Origin: Rhizopus sp. PT2906
Taxonomy: Eukaryota; Mucoromycota; Mucoromycetes; Mucorales; Rhizopodaceae
DNA: 43,961 nucleotides
NCBI GenBank assembly: GCA_025529335.1
Contig: JAMYHX010000366.1
Span: 1-43,961 of the forward strand
Direction of reading: 5' to 3'
Each line of letters begins with the position of its first letter. The first letter of the stretch is position 1. Under the pieces are notes generated by a model. The model had not been told where the DNA came from and made no database searches. It worked only from the letters and a program-made list of their open reading frames with translations. The translations under genes were made by a program, and so were the position numbers. Positions 1 to 9,459 of the stretch are shown here, piece by piece.

Positions 1-440
1 CCTGGCTATAGTACTGCAATTATTGATGGGACAATTGATTCAAATAAGTATGTGGAAATTTTGAAAACGTCATTGATGCAAACTCTGGAGTAGTATGGCA
101 AACAAGTAAAAGATATTCGTTTTCAGTGAGGTAAGGCTACTCCGTCAAATCAAATATTACTAAAGCTTGGTTTAGTCAAAACTGATTTTTTGTAGACAAA
201 ATCCTTGATTGACCGCCCCAAAACTCTGACTTAAACCCTATAGAACACATCCGGGGTGACCGTAAACGCCATCTTGATGCTTATCCAAATAGGTCGGCTA
301 CAAAGCAAAAATTAACTGATAGAATCAGTCATGAATGGTATAAGTTTACCAAGGAAGACTGTCTAAAATATATAGATAGTATGCCGAGAAGAATAGAAGC
401 AGTTATAAAGAGTAGAGGAGGAGCTACAAGGGATCAATAA
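1..440 (+). pseudogene. Tc1/mariner-type transposase relic, C-terminal part
   Basis: The first frame reads GYSTAIIDGTIDSNKYVEIL, typical of the DDE core of Tc1-like transposases. It is broken by stops at about 91 and 127 and by frameshifts. From 222 to 440 another frame is open and begins NSDLNPIEHIRGD, the conserved block holding the third catalytic acidic residue; it ends with RRIEAVIKSRGGATR before TAA. The second catalytic Asp, expected after the RFQ near 120-127, is lost to a stop. The element is cut by the left window edge, so its 5' TIR is not visible, and I see no clear 3' TIR. It cannot make a working enzyme. Confidence 0.85.
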
Positions 441-649
441 AAAGCTTAGTTTTTTTTATCTATTTCAATTTTCATGTTTTATAAGTTTATATTTTTTAAA
501 CCCCCCTGATTGTTTCAAAAAATTTGTAGAGAAAAAGTACTACGCTTTCTCTTTCATATGGTATAAGAACCACCTTGATTGAGCTCAATCTCAGATAATG
601 GTAACTAAAAAAGCCTTTTTTTGAAAACACCCGAAGCATTTTTCCGTTG

Positions 650-890
650 ACAGTAGCTTAATTTTTCGTAGAGATATGAAGGCTCAAATTTTTTGATTTT
701 TTGCAGTGAAATACCTGCCAAAATCTGAGACATTAGTACTAAAAAAGCCAATACCGGCTGCAAAAAGTAGGATATTTTAGGATACTTGTTTTTGGGTTAA
801 AGTTGAGCATCTCAGGTACATTAGCATATAATTTTTTTCTTAGTTCTCTTAATAAAAAAAAAAGTAGAAGAGAGAAGAAAAGTGAGACCC
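650..890 (-). repeat. Dispersed intergenic repeat, family R3, copy 1
   Basis: Read on the minus strand, this stretch matches 17280-17515 and 32000-32186 on the plus strand. Shared landmarks in the same order are a CTCACTTTTC-like start, a GAGATG(C/T)TCAACTTTA block, TATCCTACTTTTTGCAG, TTAGTACTAATGT and TATCTCTACGAAAAA. It has no coding capacity and no obvious terminal repeats. The rest of 441-1243 shows only AT-rich sequence with no gene. Confidence 0.6.
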
Positions 891-1243
891 GGTTCTTAAG
901 AAAAAAAAGCGGTGAATTTTACGTAATTATAAGACTTTCATCAGATATATTATAAATTCCGGAAACCAGAAGCAGCTAGCTACCAATTCATAGCTATTTA
1001 GCAACATTTAAGGCATTGTATTTTAAAAGGGGTTAAATTATATTAAAAATAGCACGCTTCGATTTTGAAAATTCAAAATTATAAAAATTAAATTGTTTAA
1101 AAAATCAGATTGTACTAGATTTGTGTGCCTAAAAAAATACCAACACTCCATAATATTAACTTGTTGAGCATGACTTTTTCCAAATGTATCACACCTTCAA
1201 TACAACTCATTAACTACAGTGTAACAAGTAACAAATTAAAATA

Positions 1244-1468
1244 CAGTCAAACCTCAATTTAAGGGCGCCCTTGGTTTCTTTTAAAAAGTCCCTTATATCG
1301 AGGACCTCGCTTAAACCAAATTTAAAACACTCAGATCAACTTCAATTTTAAGAAAGTAATAAAGGTATCTTAGATATTTACACTACATCTTTAATCCATG
1401 ATACAAAAACCTCTTTTATATCGAGATTTCCGTTAAATTGAGGGACCTTATATCGAGGTTTGACAGCG
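1244..1468 (+). mobile_element. pogo-type MITE, copy 1
   Basis: The left terminus is CAGTCAAACCTCAATTTAAG and the right terminus is the inverted CTTATATCGAGGTTTGACAG. The element is bounded by TA dinucleotides, the target site expected for Tc1/mariner/pogo elements. The interior is about 225 bp and non-coding. Copies with the same ends lie at 3308-3946 and, inverted, at 32912-33132. Confidence 0.75.
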
Positions 1469-1470
1469 TA

Positions 1471-1866
1471 TATCTAAATACAACTTCCTATCGCCAAACC
1501 AAAAAATAAATTGTCTATTATGCACGTAGCAGACATCATCTCACTCAATTAAAGCTTACCTTATACCGCTGCCCCTTTTTTTGTCCCTTTTACATATTAT
1601 TGTACTTACAGGATAAATATAATTAGTTAATTACAATTATAACATTACTATTATCGTCTTTGTTTTCAGTGCAATCTAACCAATTAATATAGTCTAACTA
1701 TTAAAATTAATTCGCGTAACATGTAATTGTTGTAAAGTGTTTGCCGTTGTTATATAATATATGGAAGCAATCCCGTTTATAAAAAGGCGTGGCAAATTAT
1801 GTTTCATTATAATACATATACACTTTAACAATTTGAGAAAATATTAATTTTCTTTTGGATTGTAGT
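1471..1866 (+). repeat. LTR-like repeat joined to MITE copy 1
   Basis: This stretch matches the reverse complement of 32525-32910 almost throughout. It contains a promoter-like block (GTTTATAAAAAGGCG near 1780) followed by an AT-rich leader, which resembles the U3/R part of a fungal LTR. Similarity fades just after TTTTGGATTGTAGT near 1866. I find no coding sequence, and the exact LTR ends are not clear. Confidence 0.5.
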
Positions 1867-3305
1867 ATATTTGTATTTAGTCTAATATTTGAGAGAGGTG
1901 AAAAATGTTATTGTGTGAAGTTAATAAAATTCGCCGTTGCCATGCAACATATTTCATGATTAAAATGATAAAAACCACAAATAACGAGATGTTTAAAAAA
2001 TTTGTTCTCCTTGAATTTAATAAGTGATGTAATTCCTTATTCCTCATAAATATACAAGAAACTTTTGTACATCCAATTAAAGTATATGAATTGAATAAAA
2101 CTATTTTACTACCCTGCTTCGATTTACAATGAGTTGTTCCATTTGCAACTACAGTACTATTTTTTCTAATTTAAACATCCTCTATATACCATTGCATTGC
2201 AGAAAAATAATAACTTCGGCAAATTCTATTTGAACTTTCATACATCTCAGGTGTGGCGGCAGTTTAAATCTAAAATTTTCTGATGATGAAAAAATTGGAT
2301 AAAAACAATCCTAAATTTTTAAAATGCAAAATTGACAGCAAACATGTATAGTAACCTGGCTAACTCTATTAAGTAACCTCAACATAAAATTTAAATCTGT
2401 ATCTAATGATATACTTATTGAAAACGTTTATCACCAAAAATTTTGTAAAAAAAGCAAAAACATAAAAACCAGTTTTTAATGATTTTAAAAATACTTTTAT
2501 AGTTAAATTTTAAAGTTAGTGTTACAGACAATTAACGCAAAACAATACCTATTATTTGAGGCACTATTTGTCACTCTGGCTCTATTTTTCATAGAGTTAT
2601 TAGCTTTCTTCGAAAAAGACAAATTTTGGACGAGGGTAGACAAGGAGAAATTGATGATTTTTTCGAGATTAATTTTATAATAAAATATAATTAAACTAAA
2701 TAAAAGAATCATTTTTGGCTTATAAAGTATATGTTTAAACGGTTGCTATCTCGAGTTACAGTCCATCAAAGCTGCGTTTCTGTACGATTTTAGCAGAAAT
2801 AGCTTTATAAATAGTATATGAGCTTAATTGGGATTTTTGCTAGACTTATTTCTCTTTCTTATATATCTGTTTTAAAATATTGTTCTTTGAAATTACTTCA
2901 AAATTGCAAGAGTTATCAACGGAAAACCAGATTTTGTGGCAGTTTTTGCGTTATTTTAAGGTACAGTCCGCATAAAACGGAGTTTGATAATTTACACCCA
3001 GTAATTCAAGCTAAATATGTAGTAAATTTGTTCTTTGAAGGGGTTTTCTGGTGCAATCTTTAGGGCAACGTTGTGAAAAGTATTCTAACATACACATTCT
3101 GACCTCCTTTATGCTCTCAGAGCACATGGATGTGCCCAAATGAGATAGTCAATAGGCTCATAAGGTCATCGATGCCTTCATATGAGAGTATCTCTAATAT
3201 TATTGACCGAAAAGTTAATCAATAATGTAAAGTTAAATCAAGCCACTTTTGACATATCATTAAATTGTATTTTCAATATAATAGATTTACGCAACTTGAT
3301 CGTAC
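1867..3305. other. AT-rich intergenic region without recognisable gene
   Basis: Only short, compositionally random ORFs occur here. A TCTCGAGTTAC stretch near 2750 resembles sequence near 11660, suggesting another worn dispersed repeat. GCACAT and ATGTGC form a small inverted repeat near 3123-3136. I see no conserved protein segment. Confidence 0.5.
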
Positions 3306-3307
3306 TA

Positions 3308-3946
3308 CAGTCGAACCTCAATTTAAGGGCGCTCGTGGTTTCTTTTAAAAAGTCCCTTATATCGAGGGCCTTCCTTAAATCAAATTCAAAACACAGATCA
3401 ACTTCAATTTTAAGTAAGGAATGAAGGCATCTTAGATAATTATACCACAACATCCTTAATTCTTGATGGTAATGATAAAATTAACGATACGGAGGAAACA
3501 AACAATGCTATTTCTGTAAATGAAAAAAAATTCTAGCAAGTTTAGGTTATGTTGTTACTTCAAGTTTTGTTGCTACAAATAATGAAGATCTCAAAATACT
3601 TAAAGATATAGTAGATTTCTACTTACGATATAAGAAATCCAGTAATACAATGCAGATGCAATCAAATTACATTACATGGGGTTTTCTCAAAAGATTAGAA
3701 AACATTTTCAGTATTTACATCTAATAAAAAAAATTTGTACCTAAAACTGCTCTTATTTTAATTTTGGAGCCAATAATATTATAATACAATAAGGGACATG
3801 TAGAAAGAAAAAGTTCCCTTAAATATAAATTCGAAATAAGGGAATTTAAGCTGTAAAATTTGTCCACCAGTCTTCGGTGGATACAAAAATCTCCTTTATA
3901 TCGAGATTTTTGTTATATTGAGGGACCTTATATTGAGGTTTGACTG
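3308..3946 (+). mobile_element. pogo-type element, copy 2, with transposase remnant
   Basis: The ends are CAGTCGAACCTCAATTTAAG and the inverted CTTATATTGAGGTTTGACTG, bounded by TA on both sides. It is longer than the sister MITEs (639 bp). Between the terminal parts, about 3525-3720, is a decayed coding stretch including SLGYVVTSSFVATNNEDLKI and ITWGFLKRL. It sits where the C-terminal end of a transposase would be in a pogo element. This looks like an internally deleted autonomous element, linking the MITE family to its source. The remnant's identity rests on position and the TIRs, not on catalytic motifs. Confidence 0.7.
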
Positions 3947-4216
3947 TACATAGAATATGAAAGTAAGAACTTTAATACCTTTACTCAAGACAACACTGTA
4001 ATTTAAACGATTTAATATATTAGATATCAAGATATTTGACTCAAACATTCGTCGATATTACAAGAAACAGTTAGTACTATTCAAATAAGTCTTTCATTTT
4101 AATCAGCTGATAACTTTTTTTAAGCGTTAAATTCATATAAAAAAACCAGAGAAACAGATTTGTATGTTTAGATGGCACATTCTGCTTCAACTGATTAACT
4201 AAACCAGTTCTTAGGC

Positions 4217-5579
4217 AACATTTACTGAGCAATATGCTTGCCTTTACTGTGTTGTTTACAAGGAAGATTTAGATGAACTAGGCAAATACTTACTCAGTAC
4301 CCACGGCAAGTCTTTACGTTAAGTTTATTATACTCATGAAACACCACTAACGTAAAATATTTTATTCATTGCCTTTCAAACGCCCAGCAATTGAAGCAGC
4401 TTTTAGTAAACTTGAAGAAGAAAAGAAATGGAAACTCTCAATCTGTAAAATCGTTGAAGACGCTCTGTACGAATTTGGGAAGCAATGTCTTGTGGACCAC
4501 CCAGCTTGTTCCATGATTTTAGATTTGCAAGACGAAAATTATTTGAAGGAATGTGTGTTTACAGAAGCAGAGATCGAAGAGATCAAGATAAAAAACCCTA
4601 TTCAATTTATCATCCCTATACCAAAAAAATTTACGACTTATATCAATGCATTTAATCGTACACATGTTAAAGATCTACGAGCTGAGCTCTTGAAAGCGCA
4701 GGATTGGGAAATTAATTATAGTATTGATAAGGATCATGATTTGGATTGGGCCAAGCACACCATCCTTTCCTTTGTAAGACTGTATGAATCAGGAAATCTG
4801 AAAACTGTTCATAATGAATCATGGTACAATGCGCGTGTGTGGTCCTTGATCGATACTATATTCGATGATCTTAAAAGCTTACAAGTTGTGCGGTAAGTCT
4901 AAAATGAAAAATAATAAGCAAAAAGCTGTATTAAATTGCATTATATATTAAAGTAGGAAAGCCTCTAGTGCAGCAACCACTAAGAGGAAAAATGTTGACA
5001 GAGTGATTGGTTTGAAAGACAAAATAGCTCGATCTAGCGTAGGGTACAAGCGCGACTAAATTATACGGGAAAGTAAAGTGCAACATGAACATGCTTACGA
5101 ATATGGTGTCGGCGAAACCGCAATTCAGTATCAGAATACCAAGACACTTGAAGAAAAGGTGTTAAAGCTGCCGAAGACCATGAAAGACATGCTTGATGAT
5201 CTTATAATATACAAAAAAAAACGACCATACCAACCTTACTGTGTTTGGAATCTATTATACTGGACTATCCTTGACCCTTTTAGCTGCTGATAGGCCATCA
5301 GCGTATATTACCAGAATTACTCACTTAAAAGATCACCATATCGCTAGTGATGTAGCTTTTTTTGGTAGTACCATCTTGCCTTTGTTGGTGCTGATATGGC
5401 AGGTTAAGCAACAGATTATTAAAGTAAAAAATCACATATTATCAAATCAAACACAACTTAATACAAGCAACAGTAATGATTGGCTGCAGAGCTGTCTATA
5501 CCAAAATGCAGATATTGTCACGCCTACCACATCTACTTCAGAGGAACTCGTAAATAAGAAGCGCAAGGCTGATAATTAA
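4217..5579 (+). pseudogene. Decayed copy of a Mucorales-expanded C2H2-containing hypothetical family
   Basis: Three coding segments line up as one protein. At 4217-4370, YACLYCVVYKEDL has a C-x2-C half finger and is followed by two in-frame stops. A frame change leads to the 4369-4892 segment, KRPAIEAAFSKLEEEKKW through LKSLQVV. A typical 64-nt intron (4893-4956, GTAAGT...TAG) joins it to RKASSAATTKRKNVD. A TAA at 5057 breaks the next part, which continues to PKTMKDMLDDLI. A frameshift around 5215-5245, next to a run of A, moves the reading to GLSLTLLAADRPSAYITRI and on to 5579. I recall intact relatives as a large Mucorales family of unknown function; that is from memory. At least four disabling changes make this a pseudogene. 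Confidence 0.6.
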
Positions 5580-5923
5580 ATACAACAAGCTACCGATATT
5601 CATTTTCCGTTCAAATGTTTACAAAGCATCTTCGAAGCTTATCTTCAAATTTTTCTATATCATCAATATTTTTTATTGTATTCTTGATTGTTAACATCAA
5701 ACAGTATTGTTACTTTAAATGTCCCCAAATATTACTGATCGAGTTAGAAGAGAGAAATTGAAAGATACAGAAACACTTTCTTCAAGAATAATTGAAGGCA
5801 GTGAAGATGTTCCTATTGAACATTTACAAAACTTCATTCAACAATCGATCAATGTACTCCCCAAATGTTTGAATAAAGAACCTTTGTGATTGCTTTACTG
5901 TTTGGTTAAAATATTTCTAAAAA
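5580..5923. other. Short intergenic stretch with a 56-codon ORF
   Basis: An ATG-initiated ORF of 56 codons runs on the plus strand from 5719 to 5889 (starts MSPNITDRVRREK). It has no recognisable motif and lies between a pseudogene and tandem repeats, so it is more likely a fragment or chance ORF than a gene. Confidence 0.3.
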
Positions 5924-6077
5924 GTGGACAATTTATTTTCGAAAAGCTGGGCAATTTAGTTTCAAACAGGAGACCAAATTCGTTTCAATTTTTGGGCAAT
6001 TCAGCCTCACACAAATGCTCAAAAAATTTCAAAAAAGTGAGTGGAGGTTTCAAAAATCTGGTAAATTGAGAGTGGGA
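5924..6077 (+). repeat. Degenerate 22-bp tandem repeat, locus A
   Basis: Seven consecutive blocks of exactly 22 nt can be laid under each other: 5924, 5946, 5968, 5990, 6012, 6034 and 6056. Units 1-4 share GG-CAA(A)TT in the first half and most units share TTTC near positions 16-19. Identity between neighbours is only moderate. Similar period and word use recur at 16893-17034 and 42184-42336. Confidence 0.55.
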
Positions 6078-6094
6078 GCACAGTATAATAGGAT

Positions 6095-6260
6095 ATTGTT
6101 TAATAATGGTGTGTTGTGATACAATATCATGCTGGAATGACATGCTGCTGAAAGCATGACTCAATTGATATTCAATTGACCTGGATTTTGGTTCTTAAAC
6201 TATCGTTTACTTTTGAATTTGACATGTGGTTAAGAATGATGCATCATTCAGCTTGCATCT
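6095..6260 (+). repeat. Dispersed repeat R2, copy 1
   Basis: It aligns with the reverse complement of 20860-21040. Landmarks in order are TTGTGATA-AATATC, ATCATGCTGGAA, CATGCTG, AAGCATGA, ATTTTGGT-CTT, TTTGACA and TTAAGAATGAT. Part of it can fold, with TCATGCT and AGCATGA as arms around 6128-6160. It is non-coding. From 6261 to 6651 only AT-rich sequence follows. Confidence 0.6.
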
Positions 6261-6651
6261 TCAAATGTACAATTATGTATAAACGCAGTCTTATATCCAA
6301 AATAGAAATTTAGTGAATAAATTAATAGTAGATAATGCAAAATGTATAGAAGTACAAGTAGATAGAACTTATTTTTATGTCTATTGATGTAGCTGTTGCA
6401 AATTCAATCATATATGGACGCTATTTAAATATGTATATCTTACACAAGTCTCAAGTAATAAAAACTACCTCATAATTTTTTACTGGGATATAGATATTCA
6501 TGCGTATGAAAAATAATGATTTATTAAAATTTAGTGAAGTTACATAATGTATATATGTATATACATATATGAGTATTTTAAATATTAATACAAAATGAGA
6601 TTATATATAATTTGAGAAGGAATAAATAATAACTAAAAATATACAAATATG

Positions 6652-7728
6652 CTAGTAATGTTGCTGCTGCCATCCTTGTTTTGATAGTGTTCTTGTTGTT
6701 CTCACTTTTGGTCTATGTCCTTTTAATCTAATGCAAGCTCTATCGCAATATCCACCTGGCATACAGCATGGAAACCAGGACCACCAAAATTTGTAGCCCC
6801 ACCAACAATGCCATACCCCAGGATCCAATTCAATACTTTTAAATGATTGTGCAGATGATGACCATCGATTATTAGGATCTGTATCGTATACTAAACTTTG
6901 ATGTCCTGGGTAGTTTCTGGTGTAAGACAAACTTGCGATATCATCATCTTCCTCCTCATCTTCCTGCTCATGATGAAAACCAGGAGACGATTTTGACTTG
7001 TTATTATTGAAATATACTTCATTGGGATCTACCATCATCTGCAGCGCTTCAGGTCCACTACCCAACGATTTTAATAAATTTTTAAGATGATGATTTACGA
7101 GTAATCCAGATAAAATTATTAAAGTTGTGTAAGGATCGGTTTGAGTCAATTGTCGAAAGGGGTTGTACTCATTATTTTGATGATATAGACTTAATTGGTT
7201 TTCATTTAATTCAGCAACGAGAAGTTTTGTTTCTGTTTGAAAGCATTTGAGAGTATAAGAAGAGTTCTGTGGTTGAACTTGCCAGTGATACATTTGTTCA
7301 TTTAAGGTGAATCTAAATTGCGGCGGAGTAGTAGATAACACAACCTCTAAATTATCATGTATTAGAGTCATGCCATGCCAATCTCGATTTTTTAGCTTCC
7401 AAATAGGATTTTTATGTATGTCATAAAGTAGTAATAATAACTCGTTAATGTCTTGTTGATTTTTTTGGTCATTTTTATAAGAAGGTGGTTCTTGGTAGTA
7501 ATATAAAATATCACTATGGTTTGATATTGTGGTACATTGCACTGTAGTTGTGGAGGAAAATTCTACTGTTATATTTTCTCGAAGCGTTAATTGTAAAGCT
7601 GGCGTTGATATATTTGGTGAAGGTAAAATAGTCGGTGCAGTTGGGTAATTATTTGATAGTAATGTAGGTGGTGGTTGACTTATCACACTACTGGCACTAT
7701 CAATTATTGAATTTGAAGAGGATGCCAT
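6652..7728 (-). CDS. Tubby-like/LURP-fold-like hypothetical protein with Trp/Cys-rich tail
   Basis: This is a single-exon gene of 358 residues. Residues 1-70 are Ser/Thr/Pro-rich and probably disordered. The middle part (about 90-230) contains PIWKLKNRDWHGMTLI and PPQFRFTLNEQMYHWQVQPQ, then an LVAELNENQLSLY strand. This pattern of beta strands is what I associate with the tubby C-terminal-like superfamily (fungal DUF6593/LURP-one type), which may bind phosphoinositides or membranes. An acidic stretch (EQEDEEEDDD) follows. The C-terminus is unusual, with WHCWWGYKFWWSWFPCCM and further Cys residues, and could be a membrane-associating or metal-binding tail. There is no signal peptide. A CT-rich tract sits just upstream of the start. 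The fold assignment is an inference and the function is unknown. Confidence 0.6.
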   Translation of the reverse strand: MASSSNSIIDSASSVISQPPPTLLSNNYPTAPTILPSPNISTPALQLTLRENITVEFSSTTTVQCTTISNHSDILYYYQEPPSYKNDQKNQQDINELLLLLYDIHKNPIWKLKNRDWHGMTLIHDNLEVVLSTTPPQFRFTLNEQMYHWQVQPQNSSYTLKCFQTETKLLVAELNENQLSLYHQNNEYNPFRQLTQTDPYTTLIILSGLLVNHHLKNLLKSLGSGPEALQMMVDPNEVYFNNNKSKSSPGFHHEQEDEEEDDDIASLSYTRNYPGHQSLVYDTDPNNRWSSSAQSFKSIELDPGVWHCWWGYKFWWSWFPCCMPGGYCDRACIRLKGHRPKVRTTRTLSKQGWQQQHY

Positions 7729-8033
7729 TTTATGTAACTGGGAGAGAGAAGAGAGAAAGGAGGAAGAAAAAACAAGAGAAAGAAAAAAGAAAAAAAAAAT
7801 CTAATAATATATAAATAACTTAATAAAGCAGGTTGTACATGATTTTCATGAGCATTTCTTATGTTCAGCTTTTTGTTGAATATGTATATCATTTAAAAGA
7901 TAGAAATCACCGCTATTTAATTAAACTGGAAAACTAGTGGTTTATAAGGACAAAATATGTATAAAAGAATAATATATTTTCAATTTCTTTCTTGGATTTT
8001 TTATAATAATAATAAAGGGCAATAGTATAATAT
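7729..8033 (-). promoter_or_regulatory. Promoter region of the tubby-like gene
   Basis: On the minus strand, 7741-7800 is almost pure pyrimidine (C and T) directly upstream of the tubby-like start codon. Pyrimidine-rich tracts just before the start are common in highly AT-rich fungal promoters. No TATA box is evident. The region also carries the 3' UTR of the upstream OSCP gene. Confidence 0.4.
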
Positions 8034-9029
8034 TTAAACGGAATCTATCATCAAACATGTTAATATTCAAGCGATAATATCATGATAATTCAATTAAACT
8101 TACCAGTGATCAACTTGTTCAACTTGGCGAGCTTAGCTGAGACAGTCAAATCAATACTCTTATCTCCAATTTCGACCATAATACCACCAAGAATATCGGG
8201 CTTAACCTTGTTGGAAACGAGGAGCTTCTTACCTTCGGCGAGGCTGGACTTTTGAAGAGAATCAACAATCTTATTCAAAGCAGACTTATCCAAAGCCTAG
8301 TAGAAAAAAAAAAAAAAAAAAAAAAAACCTCCAAATGTTAAAAAGTGATTGATTAATGTAAATAAATAAATCTTACCTTGGCGGAGGTAACAACAAGAGG
8401 CAATTCGTTACGGTGAGCGCTCATCAATTGAGCAAAAGCTTCAGAGACCTTGGTAGTTTCGTTCAAACGACCGTTCTCGGCAAGAGTCTCGAAGAAGTTT
8501 TGAGTGATTTGGTTGGGCTTACCATTGACCTTCAAGGCGGAAAGGATACCTTCCATCTTGGTACCACGGTTAACGGTGGGGTTTTCCAAGAAGCTCTTAA
8601 GAGCAGCATCCTTCTCAACGGCTTGAGAGAGAGTCTTGAGATCTTTCTCAACAGCATCAAGAGAGTTTTGACGAGCGGCGGCAGTGTAGAGGGCAGTAGC
8701 ATAACGACCATCAAGACCGAAAAGGGTGATAGGAGCCTAATATAAAATCTGATATTAACAATCCAATCTATATGATATCGAATCGTATTTATTAGTGTAC
8801 CTTGACGGAAGCAGGGGCAGCAGCGTAACCACGGGCAAACTATAGATTTTCAATGTTTAGTTTCATTAAATTGATTATTTTTCATTTTGTAAAATATGTT
8901 GCTTTTTTGGTTTCGAATATTCATTCCAATGTTTTGAACAATAACATCCAAAAATATTTTCAAAATAAATTGCAATTTTTATTTTACCTTGGGAACAGAG
9001 GTAGTCAAACGGGTGAAACGAGAAGCCAT
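8034..9029 (-). CDS. ATP5: Mitochondrial F1Fo-ATP synthase OSCP (delta-type) subunit
   Basis: OSCP joins the F1 head to the peripheral stalk of the mitochondrial ATP synthase. I read five exons: 9029-8988, 8839-8801, 8736-8377, 8296-8104 and 8044-8034. All introns are GT...AG, and the product is about 214 residues, close to the usual ~212. The N-terminus (MASRFTRLTTSVPKFARGYA) is a basic, Ser/Thr-rich mitochondrial presequence. The body carries APITLFGLDGRYATALYTAA and later FLENPTVNRGTK, both characteristic of OSCP. The C-terminal domain has VKPDILGGIMVEIGDKSIDL, the family signature. Reading through the last intron would end ITGKFN; splicing it gives ITDSV, the usual kind of ending. Intron 3 ends in a 24-nt T tract before its acceptor. 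Confidence 0.95.
8304..8327 (+). repeat. A24 homopolymer in OSCP intron 3
   Basis: This is a run of 24 A on the plus strand, that is T24 on the gene strand. It lies a few bases before the CTACTAG acceptor, so it serves as polypyrimidine tract. Confidence 0.85.
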
Positions 9030-9459
9030 TTTAACCGATGTTTATGATATACAGAAAAAGAGTTGGTGTTTGATATAATTTTGCTTTCCTTTTTTTTGGG
9101 TTCTCTTTTTCAGCAACCCCTCCCCACAGTATAACTCAGGGCCAGTCCCCCAGCTAAACATGATGACGTACTCTTAGCAGAAGCTTTATAACAAACTACT
9201 GATGTTAAAATGCGTGTACTTTATGTTTGATTGGATAAAGATGAGTATGGGGTTCATTTGAAAAAAATGTAAAAGTGTCAAAAATCTCAATAAATTGGTC
9301 ATCATGGCAACAAATCTCGTAAATTCAGGAACGGTTTCCATGGTGATTCATTATTTAATCACAGTATTGATTCTGTGTACGATATGAAATGAAGATTTAT
9401 TAAATAGTTTAGATATTGAAACAAAAATGGCTTTTTTAAAAGGAAAGAGGAGAATTAAA
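9030..9459. other. OSCP promoter and ERG20 3' region
   Basis: This gap lies between the ERG20 stop and the OSCP start, both on the minus strand. A GGGGAGGGGTTG stretch on the minus strand near 9114-9125 contains the AGGGG core of a stress-response element, and a poly-purine run follows it toward the start. The regulatory reading is inference. No ORF or RNA gene is visible. Confidence 0.4.

Noticed and set aside
6120..6165. Helitron 3' hairpin in repeat R2
   Set aside because: A hairpin is possible, but no CTRR end follows it and no AT target boundary could be set.
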